Source of the DNA: F22 sp963668535
GTDB lineage: Bacteria; Bacteroidota; Bacteroidia; Bacteroidales; Bacteroidaceae
Reading direction: 5' to 3'
Length of the DNA stretch: 64,000 nucleotides
NCBI GenBank assembly: GCA_963668535.1
Contig: OY764867.1
Span: 1,674,001-1,738,000 of the forward strand
The notes below the pieces were generated by a model. The model saw only the letters and a list, made by a program, of their open reading frames with translations. It ran no database searches and was not told the origin of the DNA. This document shows positions 8,491 to 16,786 of the stretch, one piece after another. Every line of letters starts with the position of its first letter. Within the stretch, counting starts at the first letter, position 1. A program made the translations under genes and the position numbers.

Positions 8491-9681
8491 ATGGGATACA
8501 AATCAGTTTTAAAGTTTGGATATTTTTTAACAATAGCTGCCAGTATAGCATGTATGTTATTAGCGGTTATTGGGGGAGTTGCGCAGTATGTTTCTCCTTT
8601 AATCGTTCCTAATATAGCTATGTTAGGATTTGTCTTACCCGTTTTAATAGTTGTCAACCTATGTTTGTTATTTTATTGGGGAATCTGTAGACGGAAGCGT
8701 TGGTTTATATTTCCTCTTATTGCTATTGTATTCAATACACCTTATTTGTATAGAACTTTTCAATTTCATTCTAGTTCATGGAATGTCTCAAAATCAAAGA
8801 GTAAACCAGATAAAGTGTATACAGTAGCTTCGTATAATATGGCTATGTTGTTTCGAACCCGTGAATCAGATACGGTAACTCACCTCGCTCATGATTTTGA
8901 ACAAGAGGATGTTGACATTGTTTGTTTACAAGAATTTTTTTATGATGGCGGATGGTGGAATAAAGAGATGACAGACAGTCTTTTTAATGTTTGGCCTTAT
9001 CATTATCGTACAGAACATTACCCAGACTTTTTACCATTAGCTATTTATAGTAAATATCCAATTTCTAATGGACATCACTTTCATTTCGATAATTCTCGTA
9101 ATAGTTTTATGTATTGTGATGTTGATTTGCCACAAGGAGTCACACGTGTGTTTTGTGCACATCTACAGACGACTGGTTTGCGGCGCCAGTATCGCAAGAT
9201 AAAGGAGGTCTGGCGAGAGGATCAAGAGCACATGCCAGCTGATACTCGTTTAGATAATACATGGGGAGAATATTCTCCTTTGCACGAAATAAAAAAGTCC
9301 AAAGGGGCGGGGCAATCTAGTCTTTATGCTCTTCGAAAAGCACGTGAAATCTTTTTAAATAATTTAGATGAACGTGTCGAACAAGCTGAAGAATTAAAAC
9401 AGCAAATCTTGAAATCTCCTTATCCAACCATAGTGTGTGGTGATTTTAACTCACAACCCTCTAGTTACGTGTATCGAACTATTAGCAAGGGATTGCAAGA
9501 TGGATTTGTAGCATCGGGAAATAGTTTGACAGGAAGTTATCGATTTGGTGGAGGCTTTTTTAGGATTGACTATATATTATACAGTAAATCTTTTGAAGCT
9601 GTTGCTTATCAAATAAAACCTTGGACATATAGTGATCATTATCCTGTATTTATGCAGATAAGAAGAACATCACATAGATAA
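8491..9681 (+). CDS. Membrane-anchored endonuclease/exonuclease/phosphatase (EEP) family protein
   Basis: A 396-residue protein. The first ~85 residues hold two or three hydrophobic segments; the rest is an EEP-fold domain. Catalytic landmarks are VASYNMAMLF (~112), CLQEFFYDGG (metal-binding Glu), CAHLQTTG, CGDFNSQPSS (Asp-Asn pair), FRIDYILYS and the C-terminal SDHYPVFMQI (Asp-His pair). All expected motifs are present, so it should be active on a phosphodiester or phosphate ester. The membrane topology places the domain on the cytoplasmic or periplasmic face; I cannot decide which. The substrate (DNA, nucleotide, sphingolipid or inositol phosphate) is unknown. It has its own promoter. Confidence 0.87.
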   Translation: MGYKSVLKFGYFLTIAASIACMLLAVIGGVAQYVSPLIVPNIAMLGFVLPVLIVVNLCLLFYWGICRRKRWFIFPLIAIVFNTPYLYRTFQFHSSSWNVSKSKSKPDKVYTVASYNMAMLFRTRESDTVTHLAHDFEQEDVDIVCLQEFFYDGGWWNKEMTDSLFNVWPYHYRTEHYPDFLPLAIYSKYPISNGHHFHFDNSRNSFMYCDVDLPQGVTRVFCAHLQTTGLRRQYRKIKEVWREDQEHMPADTRLDNTWGEYSPLHEIKKSKGAGQSSLYALRKAREIFLNNLDERVEQAEELKQQILKSPYPTIVCGDFNSQPSSYVYRTISKGLQDGFVASGNSLTGSYRFGGGFFRIDYILYSKSFEAVAYQIKPWTYSDHYPVFMQIRRTSHR

Positions 9682-9722
9682 AATACTATACATCCCATTG
9701 AGCACATTAACAAATACAATAT

Positions 9723-10298
9723 ATGAATAGAGCAGTTGATTTTTTCATAAAAACTAGATACCCAGAAATGAGTATGGAAGCCAAAGTCATGATGAATGAC
9801 AGACTAACTTCCCGTGAATTGAAAAAGGGAGAGCTTCTTTTTGATGAAGGTGATATCGCAGATAAAATTGTCGCGATTGAAGAAGGAATGATTCGTCAGT
9901 TTTATTACAATGAATCAAAAGATTTAACGGAGCATTTTTCATATGAACACTGTACCCTAATTTGTTTAGAAAGTTTTATCAATGAAATACCTACAGATCT
10001 GTATGCTGAAGCTTTAGAAGATACAAAAGTGTGGCTGTTGGAAAAGAAAGACCTCGAACAAATGATGGGGTATTCAAAGGAAATTGCGACCTATTATCGC
10101 CGAGTTTTAGAATACTCATTATTACAGTCTCAACTCAAAGCACGTTTATGGAGATACGGAACGGCAAAAGCTAGGTATAAACATCTGTTTGACACACAAC
10201 CCCAAGTGGTGCGTAGAGCACCTCTTAGCTATATAGCTAGCTATTTAATGATGACACCTGAGACTTTAAGTCGTGTCAGAAGTAGTGTTGAATTGTAA
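9723..10298 (+). CDS. Crp/Fnr-family transcriptional regulator
   Basis: A 191-residue protein. Residues ~25-125 form a cyclic-nucleotide-binding-like beta roll (ELKKGELLFDEGDIADKIV, then EEGMIRQFYYN). A C-terminal helix-turn-helix has PLSYIASYLMMTPETLSRVRSS as the recognition region (~165-188). No cysteine cluster of the Fnr type is seen, so it is more likely a ligand-binding than an iron-sulfur sensor. It ends only a few residues after the recognition helix, as Bacteroidetes members of this family often do. The reductase gene begins 19 bases after its stop, suggesting cotranscription. Confidence 0.88.
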   Translation: MNRAVDFFIKTRYPEMSMEAKVMMNDRLTSRELKKGELLFDEGDIADKIVAIEEGMIRQFYYNESKDLTEHFSYEHCTLICLESFINEIPTDLYAEALEDTKVWLLEKKDLEQMMGYSKEIATYYRRVLEYSLLQSQLKARLWRYGTAKARYKHLFDTQPQVVRRAPLSYIASYLMMTPETLSRVRSSVEL

Positions 10299-10317
10299 TC
10301 ACAGCGTATATATATTT

Positions 10318-10797
10318 ATGGCAGAATCATTAGAAGTTTTTTCAGGAGATAATAAACAAGAGCAATATAAAACGTTATATGCCCAGTTGGTGGCGATGTT
10401 GGATGGAGAAAGTGATACCATCGCAAATATGGCGAATGTTACTGCGGCTATACAGATGACATTCGATCATTTATGGGTCGGTTTTTATCGAGTAATTGAT
10501 TCGGAGTACCTAGTGTTGGGTCCATTTCAAGGTCCCATTGCATGTACCCGCATACGTAAGGGAAAAGGTGTGTGCGGTATGGCATGGGAAACAGGGTTAA
10601 CGCAAATCGTTCCAGATGTCAATGCTTTCTCTGGACACATTGCATGTAGCTCTTTAAGCCAATCAGAAATAGTCATTCCTGTTTTTCAAAAAGGAATGAC
10701 TATTGGGGTCTTGGATATCGATTCAGTGTCTCTTAATACTTTTGATGAAACCGATAAGATGTGGTTGGAGAAAATTACTCTTTTGCTTCACAAGTAA
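10318..10797 (+). CDS. msrC: Free methionine-(R)-sulfoxide reductase (GAF domain)
   Basis: A 159-residue single-GAF protein. It has the family's three-cysteine arrangement: CTRIRKGKGVC followed by HIACSS, within the stretch LGPFQGPIACTRI to IPVFQKGMTIGVLDIDS. It reduces free methionine-R-sulfoxide in the cytoplasm, using a disulfide relay and thioredoxin, as part of oxidative-stress repair. The frame can be extended upstream into the end of the Crp/Fnr gene, but ATG 10318 (MAESLEVF) gives the normal family length. The last 23 bases overlap the tail of the convergent SulP gene, so there is no room for a terminator. Confidence 0.9.
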   Translation: MAESLEVFSGDNKQEQYKTLYAQLVAMLDGESDTIANMANVTAAIQMTFDHLWVGFYRVIDSEYLVLGPFQGPIACTRIRKGKGVCGMAWETGLTQIVPDVNAFSGHIACSSLSQSEIVIPVFQKGMTIGVLDIDSVSLNTFDETDKMWLEKITLLLHK

Positions 10798-12424
10798 TAG
10801 TTTTTTCTTTTTCGTACCCAAGTTGCAATTCTTTTACCTTATTGGTTACTACCTTGTAGTGAGGGTCTTCCAATACATTGATTTCAATGATTGCTTCAGC
10901 GTTTGAAAGTAACACACGTGAATCTTCGCTTAAGTGGCGCAGATGCAATTCCTTGTTGACATCGCGATATTTTTTTGTTATATTGTTTAATGCACTAATT
11001 GCACTCATGTCTAGTATTCGACTGTGCTTAAAATCCATGATAACTATATTAGGATCATTTGCTGGACTGAATTGCTCTGTAAAACCTTTTGTAGACCCAA
11101 AGAATAAAGGACCGAAAAGTTCGTAATGCTTTATGCCATTTGCATCAGTATAACTATGTGCTTGAATGTGCTTTGCACTTTCCCATGAGAAGGTTAGTGC
11201 CGATAGAACAATACCAATCAATACCGCAACTGCAAGGTTGTGAGTAATTGCTGTAATTAGTGTAACAGTAATCATAACAAGTACATCAGTCCATGGCATT
11301 TTTCTAAAAACACGTAAGCTAGCCCACTCAAATGTGCCAATAGCTACCATAAACATGACGCCTACTAGTGCTGCCATTGGCATCTTTTCAATAATATTGG
11401 ACCCAAAAATTACAAATACAAGGAGCATAATTGAAGCTACAATTCCTGATAATCTTTGACGTGCACCAGCAGTTATATTAATTAGGCTTTGTCCAATCAT
11501 TGCGCAACCACCCATCCCAGAAAGAAAACCAGAAATGATGTTTGCACATCCTTGTGCAATGCATTCCCGATTGCCACTACCACGAGTTTCTGTAATCTCA
11601 TCAATTAAGTTTAAAGTAAGAAGACTTTCAATTAAACCAACTCCTGCAATAATAGATGAGTATGGCAAGATGAGCATAAATGTCTTCCAATTAATTGGAA
11701 TGTGCGGAATAGATAAAGGAGGGAAAGAACCTCTAAGGTGTGTGCCTTGTGCTAGTGTGTCTGCTACTGTAGTTGTTTGAATATTAAAAGTGTATACTAT
11801 AATAGATATAATAACAATAGCTGCTAATGATGAGGGGACTTTTTGGGTTAACTTAGGTAATAACCAAATAATAAGCATTGTCAATACAACAAGTCCACCC
11901 ATTACTATAAGTTGTGTGGAGCGCACGTTATTACTTATACTCGCGTTGTGAAGAATATTTGTAAAATTGGGGAATTGTGCTGAAAAAATAACTATTGCCA
12001 GTCCGTTGACGAAACCGTACATGACAGGTTGTGGAACTAGTCGCACAAATTTCCCTAGTCTTAAGACACCTGCTAAAACCTGAATACTGCCTGCTAAAAT
12101 TACGGTAGCAAATACATATTGCATCAGTATCGTGTCTGATATGTTGGTTCCCAGCTCGTTACGAACAGCTAAGCATAGTCCACCAAAAACGACTGCAACA
12201 GCACCAGTTGCGCCAGAAATCATTCCAGGCCGCCCCCCTAAAATACTAGTTACAAATCCCATCACGAATGCAGCATATAAGCCAGTCAGGGGTGAAAAAC
12301 CAGCAATCATTGCAAATGCAATGGCTTCTGGTACTAAGGCTAAAGCTACTGTCAATCCAGATAATACTTCTGTACTTGAATTGTGAGGTACTTTTTTACT
12401 AAAGAGGGTTGATATAAACTCCAT
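10775..12424 (-). CDS. SulP-family anion transporter with C-terminal STAS domain
   Basis: A 549-residue inner-membrane protein. The N-terminal part has the SulP signature (GLTVALALVPEAIAFAMIAG, then GLYAAFVMGFVTSILGGRPG) and 10-12 membrane segments to about residue 415. A STAS domain occupies ~430-520 (FGPLFFGSTKGFTEQF, IVIMDFKHSRILDMSAISAL). SulP proteins carry sulfate, bicarbonate or dicarboxylates by symport or exchange; the substrate is not evident from sequence. It is a single-gene unit with a good promoter, overlapping the convergent methionine sulfoxide reductase gene at its 3' end. Confidence 0.92.
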   Translation of the reverse strand: MEFISTLFSKKVPHNSSTEVLSGLTVALALVPEAIAFAMIAGFSPLTGLYAAFVMGFVTSILGGRPGMISGATGAVAVVFGGLCLAVRNELGTNISDTILMQYVFATVILAGSIQVLAGVLRLGKFVRLVPQPVMYGFVNGLAIVIFSAQFPNFTNILHNASISNNVRSTQLIVMGGLVVLTMLIIWLLPKLTQKVPSSLAAIVIISIIVYTFNIQTTTVADTLAQGTHLRGSFPPLSIPHIPINWKTFMLILPYSSIIAGVGLIESLLTLNLIDEITETRGSGNRECIAQGCANIISGFLSGMGGCAMIGQSLINITAGARQRLSGIVASIMLLVFVIFGSNIIEKMPMAALVGVMFMVAIGTFEWASLRVFRKMPWTDVLVMITVTLITAITHNLAVAVLIGIVLSALTFSWESAKHIQAHSYTDANGIKHYELFGPLFFGSTKGFTEQFSPANDPNIVIMDFKHSRILDMSAISALNNITKKYRDVNKELHLRHLSEDSRVLLSNAEAIIEINVLEDPHYKVVTNKVKELQLGYEKEKTITCEAKE

Positions 12425-12500
12425 GTATAAATCGCTTTTTATTATTAGGTTTTTTTGCTATAAGAGGCGATCTTATTCGCCTTGTTTGAAAAAGAAGCCA

Positions 12501-12530
12501 CAAAGATAATATTAATTTATACAATAACAA
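12501..12530 (-). promoter_or_regulatory. Promoter of the SulP transporter gene
   Basis: On the minus strand TTG (12530-12528), a 19-base spacer, then TATCTTTG (12508-12501). The leader is about 70 bases and contains a 6-bp hairpin, aggcga/tcgcct, at roughly 12465-12484. Confidence 0.75.
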
Positions 12531-12590
12531 TTATGATGCTTGCTGATAATTTTACGTGTTCATTGTGGTGTCAAGAACCTACATCGTTGA

Positions 12591-13571
12591 TTATTGATGG
12601 GTTATGACCCAATTGTTATTGTAGGCTTTTGTTTCAGATGGAGTATAGTATATGCTAGATTCTTTAGGGATTTTGAGAATGTATGTGCGGTGACTCTTGT
12701 TTTGTAGGCTTGTTTGCAATAACCATGGGTTAGAGCGTTTCAGTAAGCTATATGTTGTGCCATGTTCATGTGCCCATTTTGCTAGGTCATTAATTGGGTC
12801 TGTTATAGTTTTAGTTGTGTAATCCAATGGTGGGTATAATTGAGATGGTCTAAGATAAAATCCAAAAACTGAAGGGTCTTGAAATAATAGCTTACAGGCC
12901 ATAATACGAAAAAAATATCTCGAAGTCTCAGTGTTTAAATATAAATCTAATGGATCCTTTGAATGCTGTTTTTTTATTTCTCGTGCGATACCTGCTTCCC
13001 CCGCATTATAACTTTGGGCTACTAGTCCCCAGTCTTGAAAATGATTGTATCTCGTTTTCAAATATGTACATGCTGCTTTGGTTGCTTTGTAAATATTATA
13101 TCGTTCATCGATATTTGCGTTGATCTCAAGTCCCAATTCCCTGCCTGTCGTACGCATCAGTTGCCATAAACCTGCAGCTCCAGTTCTAGAATAAGCTTTT
13201 GTGTTTAAACTACTTTCGACAACCATCAGGTATTTGAAATCTTCTGGAACACCTTCTTCTTTTAATATTGGTACAATTATAGGGAAGAATCTGTTGGCTT
13301 TTTTTATAACCTGTAGAGTTGTTGAATGCATATAACAAAATGAAAGCATTTCTCTTTCCATGCGCTCTCTTGCGTCAAATCTTTGTAGACTGTAGCTCTT
13401 ATTGCAGAATTTGATACTTGGAGGAGGCGTCGGAGATATCACTCTAGAAAATGTATTCATCTCAGTATGAATACTTGGAACTTTTTGAGCATGCATTTCT
13501 GAACTGTTCCAAATGGAAAAGTAGCATAATATGGCAGCATAGGTTATCAAGAATTTATTTGTCGTTATCAT
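12591..13571 (-). CDS. Lytic transglycosylase (SLT/MltD-like)
   Basis: A 326-residue exported enzyme that cleaves peptidoglycan glycan strands to 1,6-anhydro products. The start at 13571 gives a good signal peptide (MITTNKFLITYAAIL, cleavage near MHAQ). A longer frame begins within the promoter and was rejected. The SLT domain includes the catalytic Glu in YLMVVESSLNTKAYS (Glu119), then GAAGLWQLMRTTGRELGL, and VAQSYNAGEAGIAR. The C-terminus (SLLKRSNPWL, THRTYILKIP-like) resembles a worn LysM repeat; E. coli MltD has two clear ones. The gene is alone, and its promoter lies almost directly on the ATG. Confidence 0.88.
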   Translation of the reverse strand: MITTNKFLITYAAILCYFSIWNSSEMHAQKVPSIHTEMNTFSRVISPTPPPSIKFCNKSYSLQRFDARERMEREMLSFCYMHSTTLQVIKKANRFFPIIVPILKEEGVPEDFKYLMVVESSLNTKAYSRTGAAGLWQLMRTTGRELGLEINANIDERYNIYKATKAACTYLKTRYNHFQDWGLVAQSYNAGEAGIAREIKKQHSKDPLDLYLNTETSRYFFRIMACKLLFQDPSVFGFYLRPSQLYPPLDYTTKTITDPINDLAKWAHEHGTTYSLLKRSNPWLLQTSLQNKSHRTYILKIPKESSIYYTPSETKAYNNNWVITHQ

Positions 13572-13576
13572 AAGTG

Positions 13577-13607
13577 CAAAGGTAGTCTTTATTAGGATAA
13601 GATTCAA
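13577..13607 (-). promoter_or_regulatory. Promoter of the lytic transglycosylase gene, nearly leaderless
   Basis: On the minus strand TTG (13607-13605), a 20-base spacer, then TACCTTTG (13584-13577). Only five bases separate the box from the ATG at 13571, so transcription should begin at or just beside the start codon. Confidence 0.75.
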
Positions 13608-13805
13608 GGGAGCGCTTTGATGCTTATGATTTTCTTATCGTTTTTATTGAAATCTTACAAATTAAAAGTGAAAACGGAGATTCTGTGACTATTCAAAAGG
13701 TCGTTGATTTATTGCTTTGTGTAGCAAAACGAGATGAAATGCAATCAAGAAATCTCTTTATGCTACAAAAATATGCTTTTTAGCAGAAAAATAACACATT
13801 TATGC

Positions 13806-13835
13806 TTGCGTGGTAAAATAAAAGCACTATATTTG
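13806..13835 (+). promoter_or_regulatory. Promoter of the ammonium-uptake operon
   Basis: TTG at 13806-13808, a 19-base spacer, TATATTTG at 13828-13835, followed by C. It is a textbook Bacteroidetes promoter. The first large gene starts at 14134, so the leader is about 290 bases. Confidence 0.8.
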
Positions 13836-13998
13836 CACTGTACAGAGAAGAGAATTAAATTATTCTTTTATTAGAGAGGTTGTATAATATGCTAGAATGA
13901 GCGTCTTGTGTATGTAAAAGATAGGTATTTATCTATATTAGTTTAGTTCTGAATGAGAGAGAGTTTCAATAAGTATAACGTTACATAGGAAACATTCA

Positions 13999-14040
13999 AT
14001 GATACTGAGAGAGATTTTTAAGGAGAGGAGGAAAGATTAG
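13999..14040 (+). CDS. Possible 13-residue upstream peptide in the operon leader
   Basis: ATG 13999 opens a 13-codon frame (MILREIFKERRKD) ending TAG 14038-14040. Its last codons overlap by five bases a second short frame that begins ATT at 14036. It contains a strong Shine-Dalgarno-like sequence (aaggagaggagg) that could serve that second frame. Translation is not proven. Confidence 0.25.
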   Translation: MILREIFKERRKD

Positions 14041-14131
14041 TCTAGACAAAGCGCTAAAGAAAAAGCAAACTTATTTGAACGACCAGAAGATTGAACGAGT
14101 GGATCTTCCACAATTTATTTCTAACTTCTAA
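14036..14131 (+). CDS. Possible 31-residue leader peptide with an ATT start, coupled to the porin gene
   Basis: An open frame of 31 codons runs from ATT 14036 to TAA 14129-14131, two bases before the porin ATG at 14134. A strong Shine-Dalgarno-like aggagagg-agg lies 5-13 bases before the ATT, which is rare in this genome. The peptide would begin (M)SLDKALKKKQTYL and end PQFISNF: charged, probably helical, with gene-like codons. The frame has no ATG. AUU is a rare but real start codon (for example infC in E. coli). It may instead be untranslated leader RNA. Its exact abutment with the porin start suggests translational coupling. Confidence 0.35.
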   Translation: MSLDKALKKKQTYLNDQKIERVDLPQFISNF

Positions 14132-14133
14132 AG

Positions 14134-14853
14134 ATGACGATTATGAAAAGAAAAATGATGGTGCTTTTACTAGCAATGGGATTAACAGCAACATTGCCAA
14201 TTGGTCACATGTTTGCGCAAGAAAAGAAGGTAAAGGCGAGTGTTGGAGCTGACTTGGTCAGTAGTTATATCTGGCGCGGTATGGACTGCGGAGGTGTAAG
14301 TATTCAACCTGGAATGTCTATCGAAACTCCATGTGGCTTGTCTTTTGGTACTTGGGGTTCAGTAGGACTTGAAAAGACTGACACTAAGGAATTAGACTTG
14401 TATGTTGGGTATAGTGTCGGAGATTTTTCTGTAACAGTAACAGATTATTGGTTTTCTGTTTATGATGCCGAAAATAAATATTTTAAATATGCTTCTGGTG
14501 AAACAGCTCACGTGTACGAAGCAACTTTAGCTTATGATTTTGGCACTTTTTCCTTAGCATGTAACACCAATTTTGCAGGTAGTGATTATTATGCGAAAGA
14601 TGGTGATCGTTCTTATTCGACGTATATTGAGGCTACTGTGCCTTTTACAGTTGGCGATCTTGATATGACCTTCGAAATCGGTGGAACTCCAGCCGAAGGA
14701 ATGTATTCAGATGGAGCTAATATCACAAATATCGGTCTAGGTGCAAGTAAGTCAATTTCTGTGACCGATAAATTGAAATTACCAGCTTTTGCAAAAGTAA
14801 CTCTTAATCCATATACTGACAAGGCGTATCTTACGTTTGGATTGAGCTTTTAA
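14134..14853 (+). CDS. TorF-family putative outer-membrane porin
   Basis: A 239-residue exported beta-barrel protein. The signal peptide runs to MFAQ (~29). The mature protein opens KVKASVGADLVSSYIWRGMD, the hallmark of the TorF putative porin family, and continues as alternating beta strands, ending in a phenylalanine (LTFGLSF) as outer-membrane barrels do. The start may be ATG 14134 or the ATG three codons later (MKRKMMVLL). It heads an operon with a P-II protein and an ammonium transporter, so it is probably an outer-membrane route for ammonium or a small nitrogen compound. That role is inferred from context, not from any motif. Confidence 0.85.
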   Translation: MTIMKRKMMVLLLAMGLTATLPIGHMFAQEKKVKASVGADLVSSYIWRGMDCGGVSIQPGMSIETPCGLSFGTWGSVGLEKTDTKELDLYVGYSVGDFSVTVTDYWFSVYDAENKYFKYASGETAHVYEATLAYDFGTFSLACNTNFAGSDYYAKDGDRSYSTYIEATVPFTVGDLDMTFEIGGTPAEGMYSDGANITNIGLGASKSISVTDKLKLPAFAKVTLNPYTDKAYLTFGLSF

Positions 14854-14905
14854 GAGTTAGTTTTCTGGTATAAATTACACAATATTTATAAATATCCTGA
14901 TACTA

Positions 14906-14929
14906 AGGTGTACTTATATTTGTACGCCT
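14906..14929 (+). promoter_or_regulatory. Inverted repeat with embedded -7-like box before the P-II gene
   Basis: aggtgtac (14906-14913) and gtacgcct (14922-14929) form a 7-of-8 inverted repeat whose 8-base centre gives TATATTTG (14915-14922). No -33 TTG is at the right distance. It could be an internal promoter with an operator or an RNA hairpin between porin and P-II genes. Confidence 0.4.
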
Positions 14930-14967
14930 AGAGGATATATTAGTTTAAAATCAAAACCACCAACCAA

Positions 14968-15324
14968 ATGAAAAAGATTGAAGCTATTATCCGCAAAACA
15001 AAATTTGATGATGTTAAAGATGCCCTCTTGGCAGCGGATATTGAATGGTTCTCTTATTACGACGTGCGCGGCGTCGGCCGTTCAAGAGAGGGGAGAATTT
15101 ATCGCGGTATTGCATATGATACTAGTACTATTGAGCGTACTCTTTTATCTATTGTTGTTCGAGAAAAGAATGTGGAGAAAGCAGTTCAAGCAATTCTCTC
15201 ATCGTCACAAACTGGTGAGATTGGCGATGGACGCATTTTTATACTTCCAGTAGAAGATTCAATTCGTATTCGCAATGGCGAACGAGGGGATATTTCCCTA
15301 TATCTAGCTGAGAACGAAAAATAA
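14968..15324 (+). CDS. glnK: P-II family nitrogen regulatory protein (GlnK/GlnB)
   Basis: A 118-residue P-II signal protein. It begins MKKIEAIIRKTKFDDVKDAL and has the C-terminal signature TGEIGDGRIFI (~82-92). The T-loop runs through VRGVGRSREGRIYRGIAY, with Tyr50 where E. coli GlnB/GlnK has the uridylylated Tyr51. P-II trimers bind ATP/ADP and 2-oxoglutarate and, when next to amtB, plug the ammonium channel when nitrogen is plentiful. It lies between the porin gene and amtB, which begins 34 bases downstream, so the GlnK role fits best. Confidence 0.93.
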   Translation: MKKIEAIIRKTKFDDVKDALLAADIEWFSYYDVRGVGRSREGRIYRGIAYDTSTIERTLLSIVVREKNVEKAVQAILSSSQTGEIGDGRIFILPVEDSIRIRNGERGDISLYLAENEK

Positions 15325-15358
15325 TACAGGTATTCACAATAGGTAAAAAATATAGATT

Positions 15359-16609
15359 ATGACAATATTAAGTGCAAATGCTACGACAATAGTAGATACA
15401 ATAAGTGGGCTAGATACCGTATGGGTATTGCTTGCTGCAATTCTAGTCTTTTGGATGCAGCCTGGATTCGCATTAGTTGAAGCTGGGATGACACGAGCAA
15501 AGAATACGGCAAATATTTTGATGAAGAATCTTGTAGACTTTATGTCTGGTTCTTTCTTGTTTTGGTTTATAGGCTTTGGAGTTATGTTTGGTGCAGGTGG
15601 TTTTATGGGACTACCCAACTTCTTTGATTTGTCGTTCTATTCTACGGATGGAGCTACAATTCCAACTGAAGCGTTTATGATATTTCAAACAGTCTTCTGT
15701 GCAACTGCAGCAACTATCGTTTCTGGAGCTATGGCTGAACGTACCAAGTTTAGTACATATTTAATGTATTCAGTAGTTATTTCAGCTGTTATTTATCCCG
15801 TCTCAGGACACTGGACTTGGGGTGGTGGATGGCTAGGAGCTATGGGCTTCCACGATTTTGCTGGTTCGACTATCGTACACTCTGTAGGTGGTTGGATTGC
15901 TTTGGTCGGTGCCGCACTATTAGGACCACGTATGGGTAAGTATGGTAAAGATGGCAAGGCACGTGCTTTACCAGGACACAATTTGACATTGGCTTGTCTA
16001 GGGGTATTTATCCTTTGGATGGGATGGTTTGGTTTTAATCCAGGATCACAGCTCGCAGCCTCAGGCTCAGAAAATGCAGTTGCCATTTCACATGTTTTTG
16101 TTACAACTAATATTGCTGCTGCCGTAGGTGGTATTGCTGCAATGGTTGTTTCATGGGTACAGTTTAAGAAACCTACTTTGTCCTTTACACTTAATGGTAT
16201 CCTTGCAGGTCTTGTAGGTATCACAGCTGGTTGTGATACGGTAGATATGTACGGAGCTGCTCTAATAGGATTGATATGTGGAGGAGTAATGGTCTTTTCG
16301 GTAGAGTTTATTGATAAGGTTTTGAAGATCGATGATCCTGTAGGTGCATCTTCTGTACACGGTGTGTGTGGTCTGCTTGGTACTCTTCTTGTAGGACTTT
16401 TTGCAACAGATGGAGGACTTTTCTATGGTGGCGGTTTTGACCTTCTTGGCGTGCAAGCTCTTGGAGCTGTGTCTGTAGGCGCGTGGGCTGCTGGTACTGG
16501 CTTTATTTTATTCTTCATACTAAAGAAGACTCATGGCTTACGAGTTCCAAAACGTATCGAAGAGGAAGGTCTAGATGTTTACGAACATGGAGAAACAGCT
16601 TATCACTAG
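15359..16609 (+). CDS. amtB: Ammonium transporter (Amt family)
   Basis: A 416-residue inner-membrane channel with 11 predicted membrane segments. Family landmarks are AILVFWMQPGFALVEAGMTR, FCATAATIVSGAMAERTKF, the GHWTWGGGWLG loop, and the two pore histidines in STIVHSVGGWIAL and GASSVHGVCGLLGTL. No separate signal peptide is evident. It moves ammonium/ammonia into the cytoplasm and is probably gated by the P-II protein encoded just upstream. It is the last gene of the operon, followed by a clear terminator. Confidence 0.95.
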   Translation: MTILSANATTIVDTISGLDTVWVLLAAILVFWMQPGFALVEAGMTRAKNTANILMKNLVDFMSGSFLFWFIGFGVMFGAGGFMGLPNFFDLSFYSTDGATIPTEAFMIFQTVFCATAATIVSGAMAERTKFSTYLMYSVVISAVIYPVSGHWTWGGGWLGAMGFHDFAGSTIVHSVGGWIALVGAALLGPRMGKYGKDGKARALPGHNLTLACLGVFILWMGWFGFNPGSQLAASGSENAVAISHVFVTTNIAAAVGGIAAMVVSWVQFKKPTLSFTLNGILAGLVGITAGCDTVDMYGAALIGLICGGVMVFSVEFIDKVLKIDDPVGASSVHGVCGLLGTLLVGLFATDGGLFYGGGFDLLGVQALGAVSVGAWAAGTGFILFFILKKTHGLRVPKRIEEEGLDVYEHGETAYH

Positions 16610-16683
16610 GAAATATATAATGGTTCAATATATTTAAATTGGCTAAATTAAAATCTTAGCATTTCCATACTCTTTATATGATT

Positions 16684-16727
16684 GGAGTGGCATTAGTTTC
16701 GACTAATGTCACTCCTTTTATTTGATT
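16684..16727 (+). terminator. Terminator after amtB
   Basis: A long near-perfect hairpin, ggagtggcattagt-ttcg-actaatgtcactcc, followed by TTTTATTTG. It lies 75 bases after the amtB stop. Confidence 0.85.
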
Positions 16728-16786
16728 ATTATTTGTTGTAAATAAATTTCAATGGGTGGCTCTTGAACGTTGGATAACGTTCTGAG

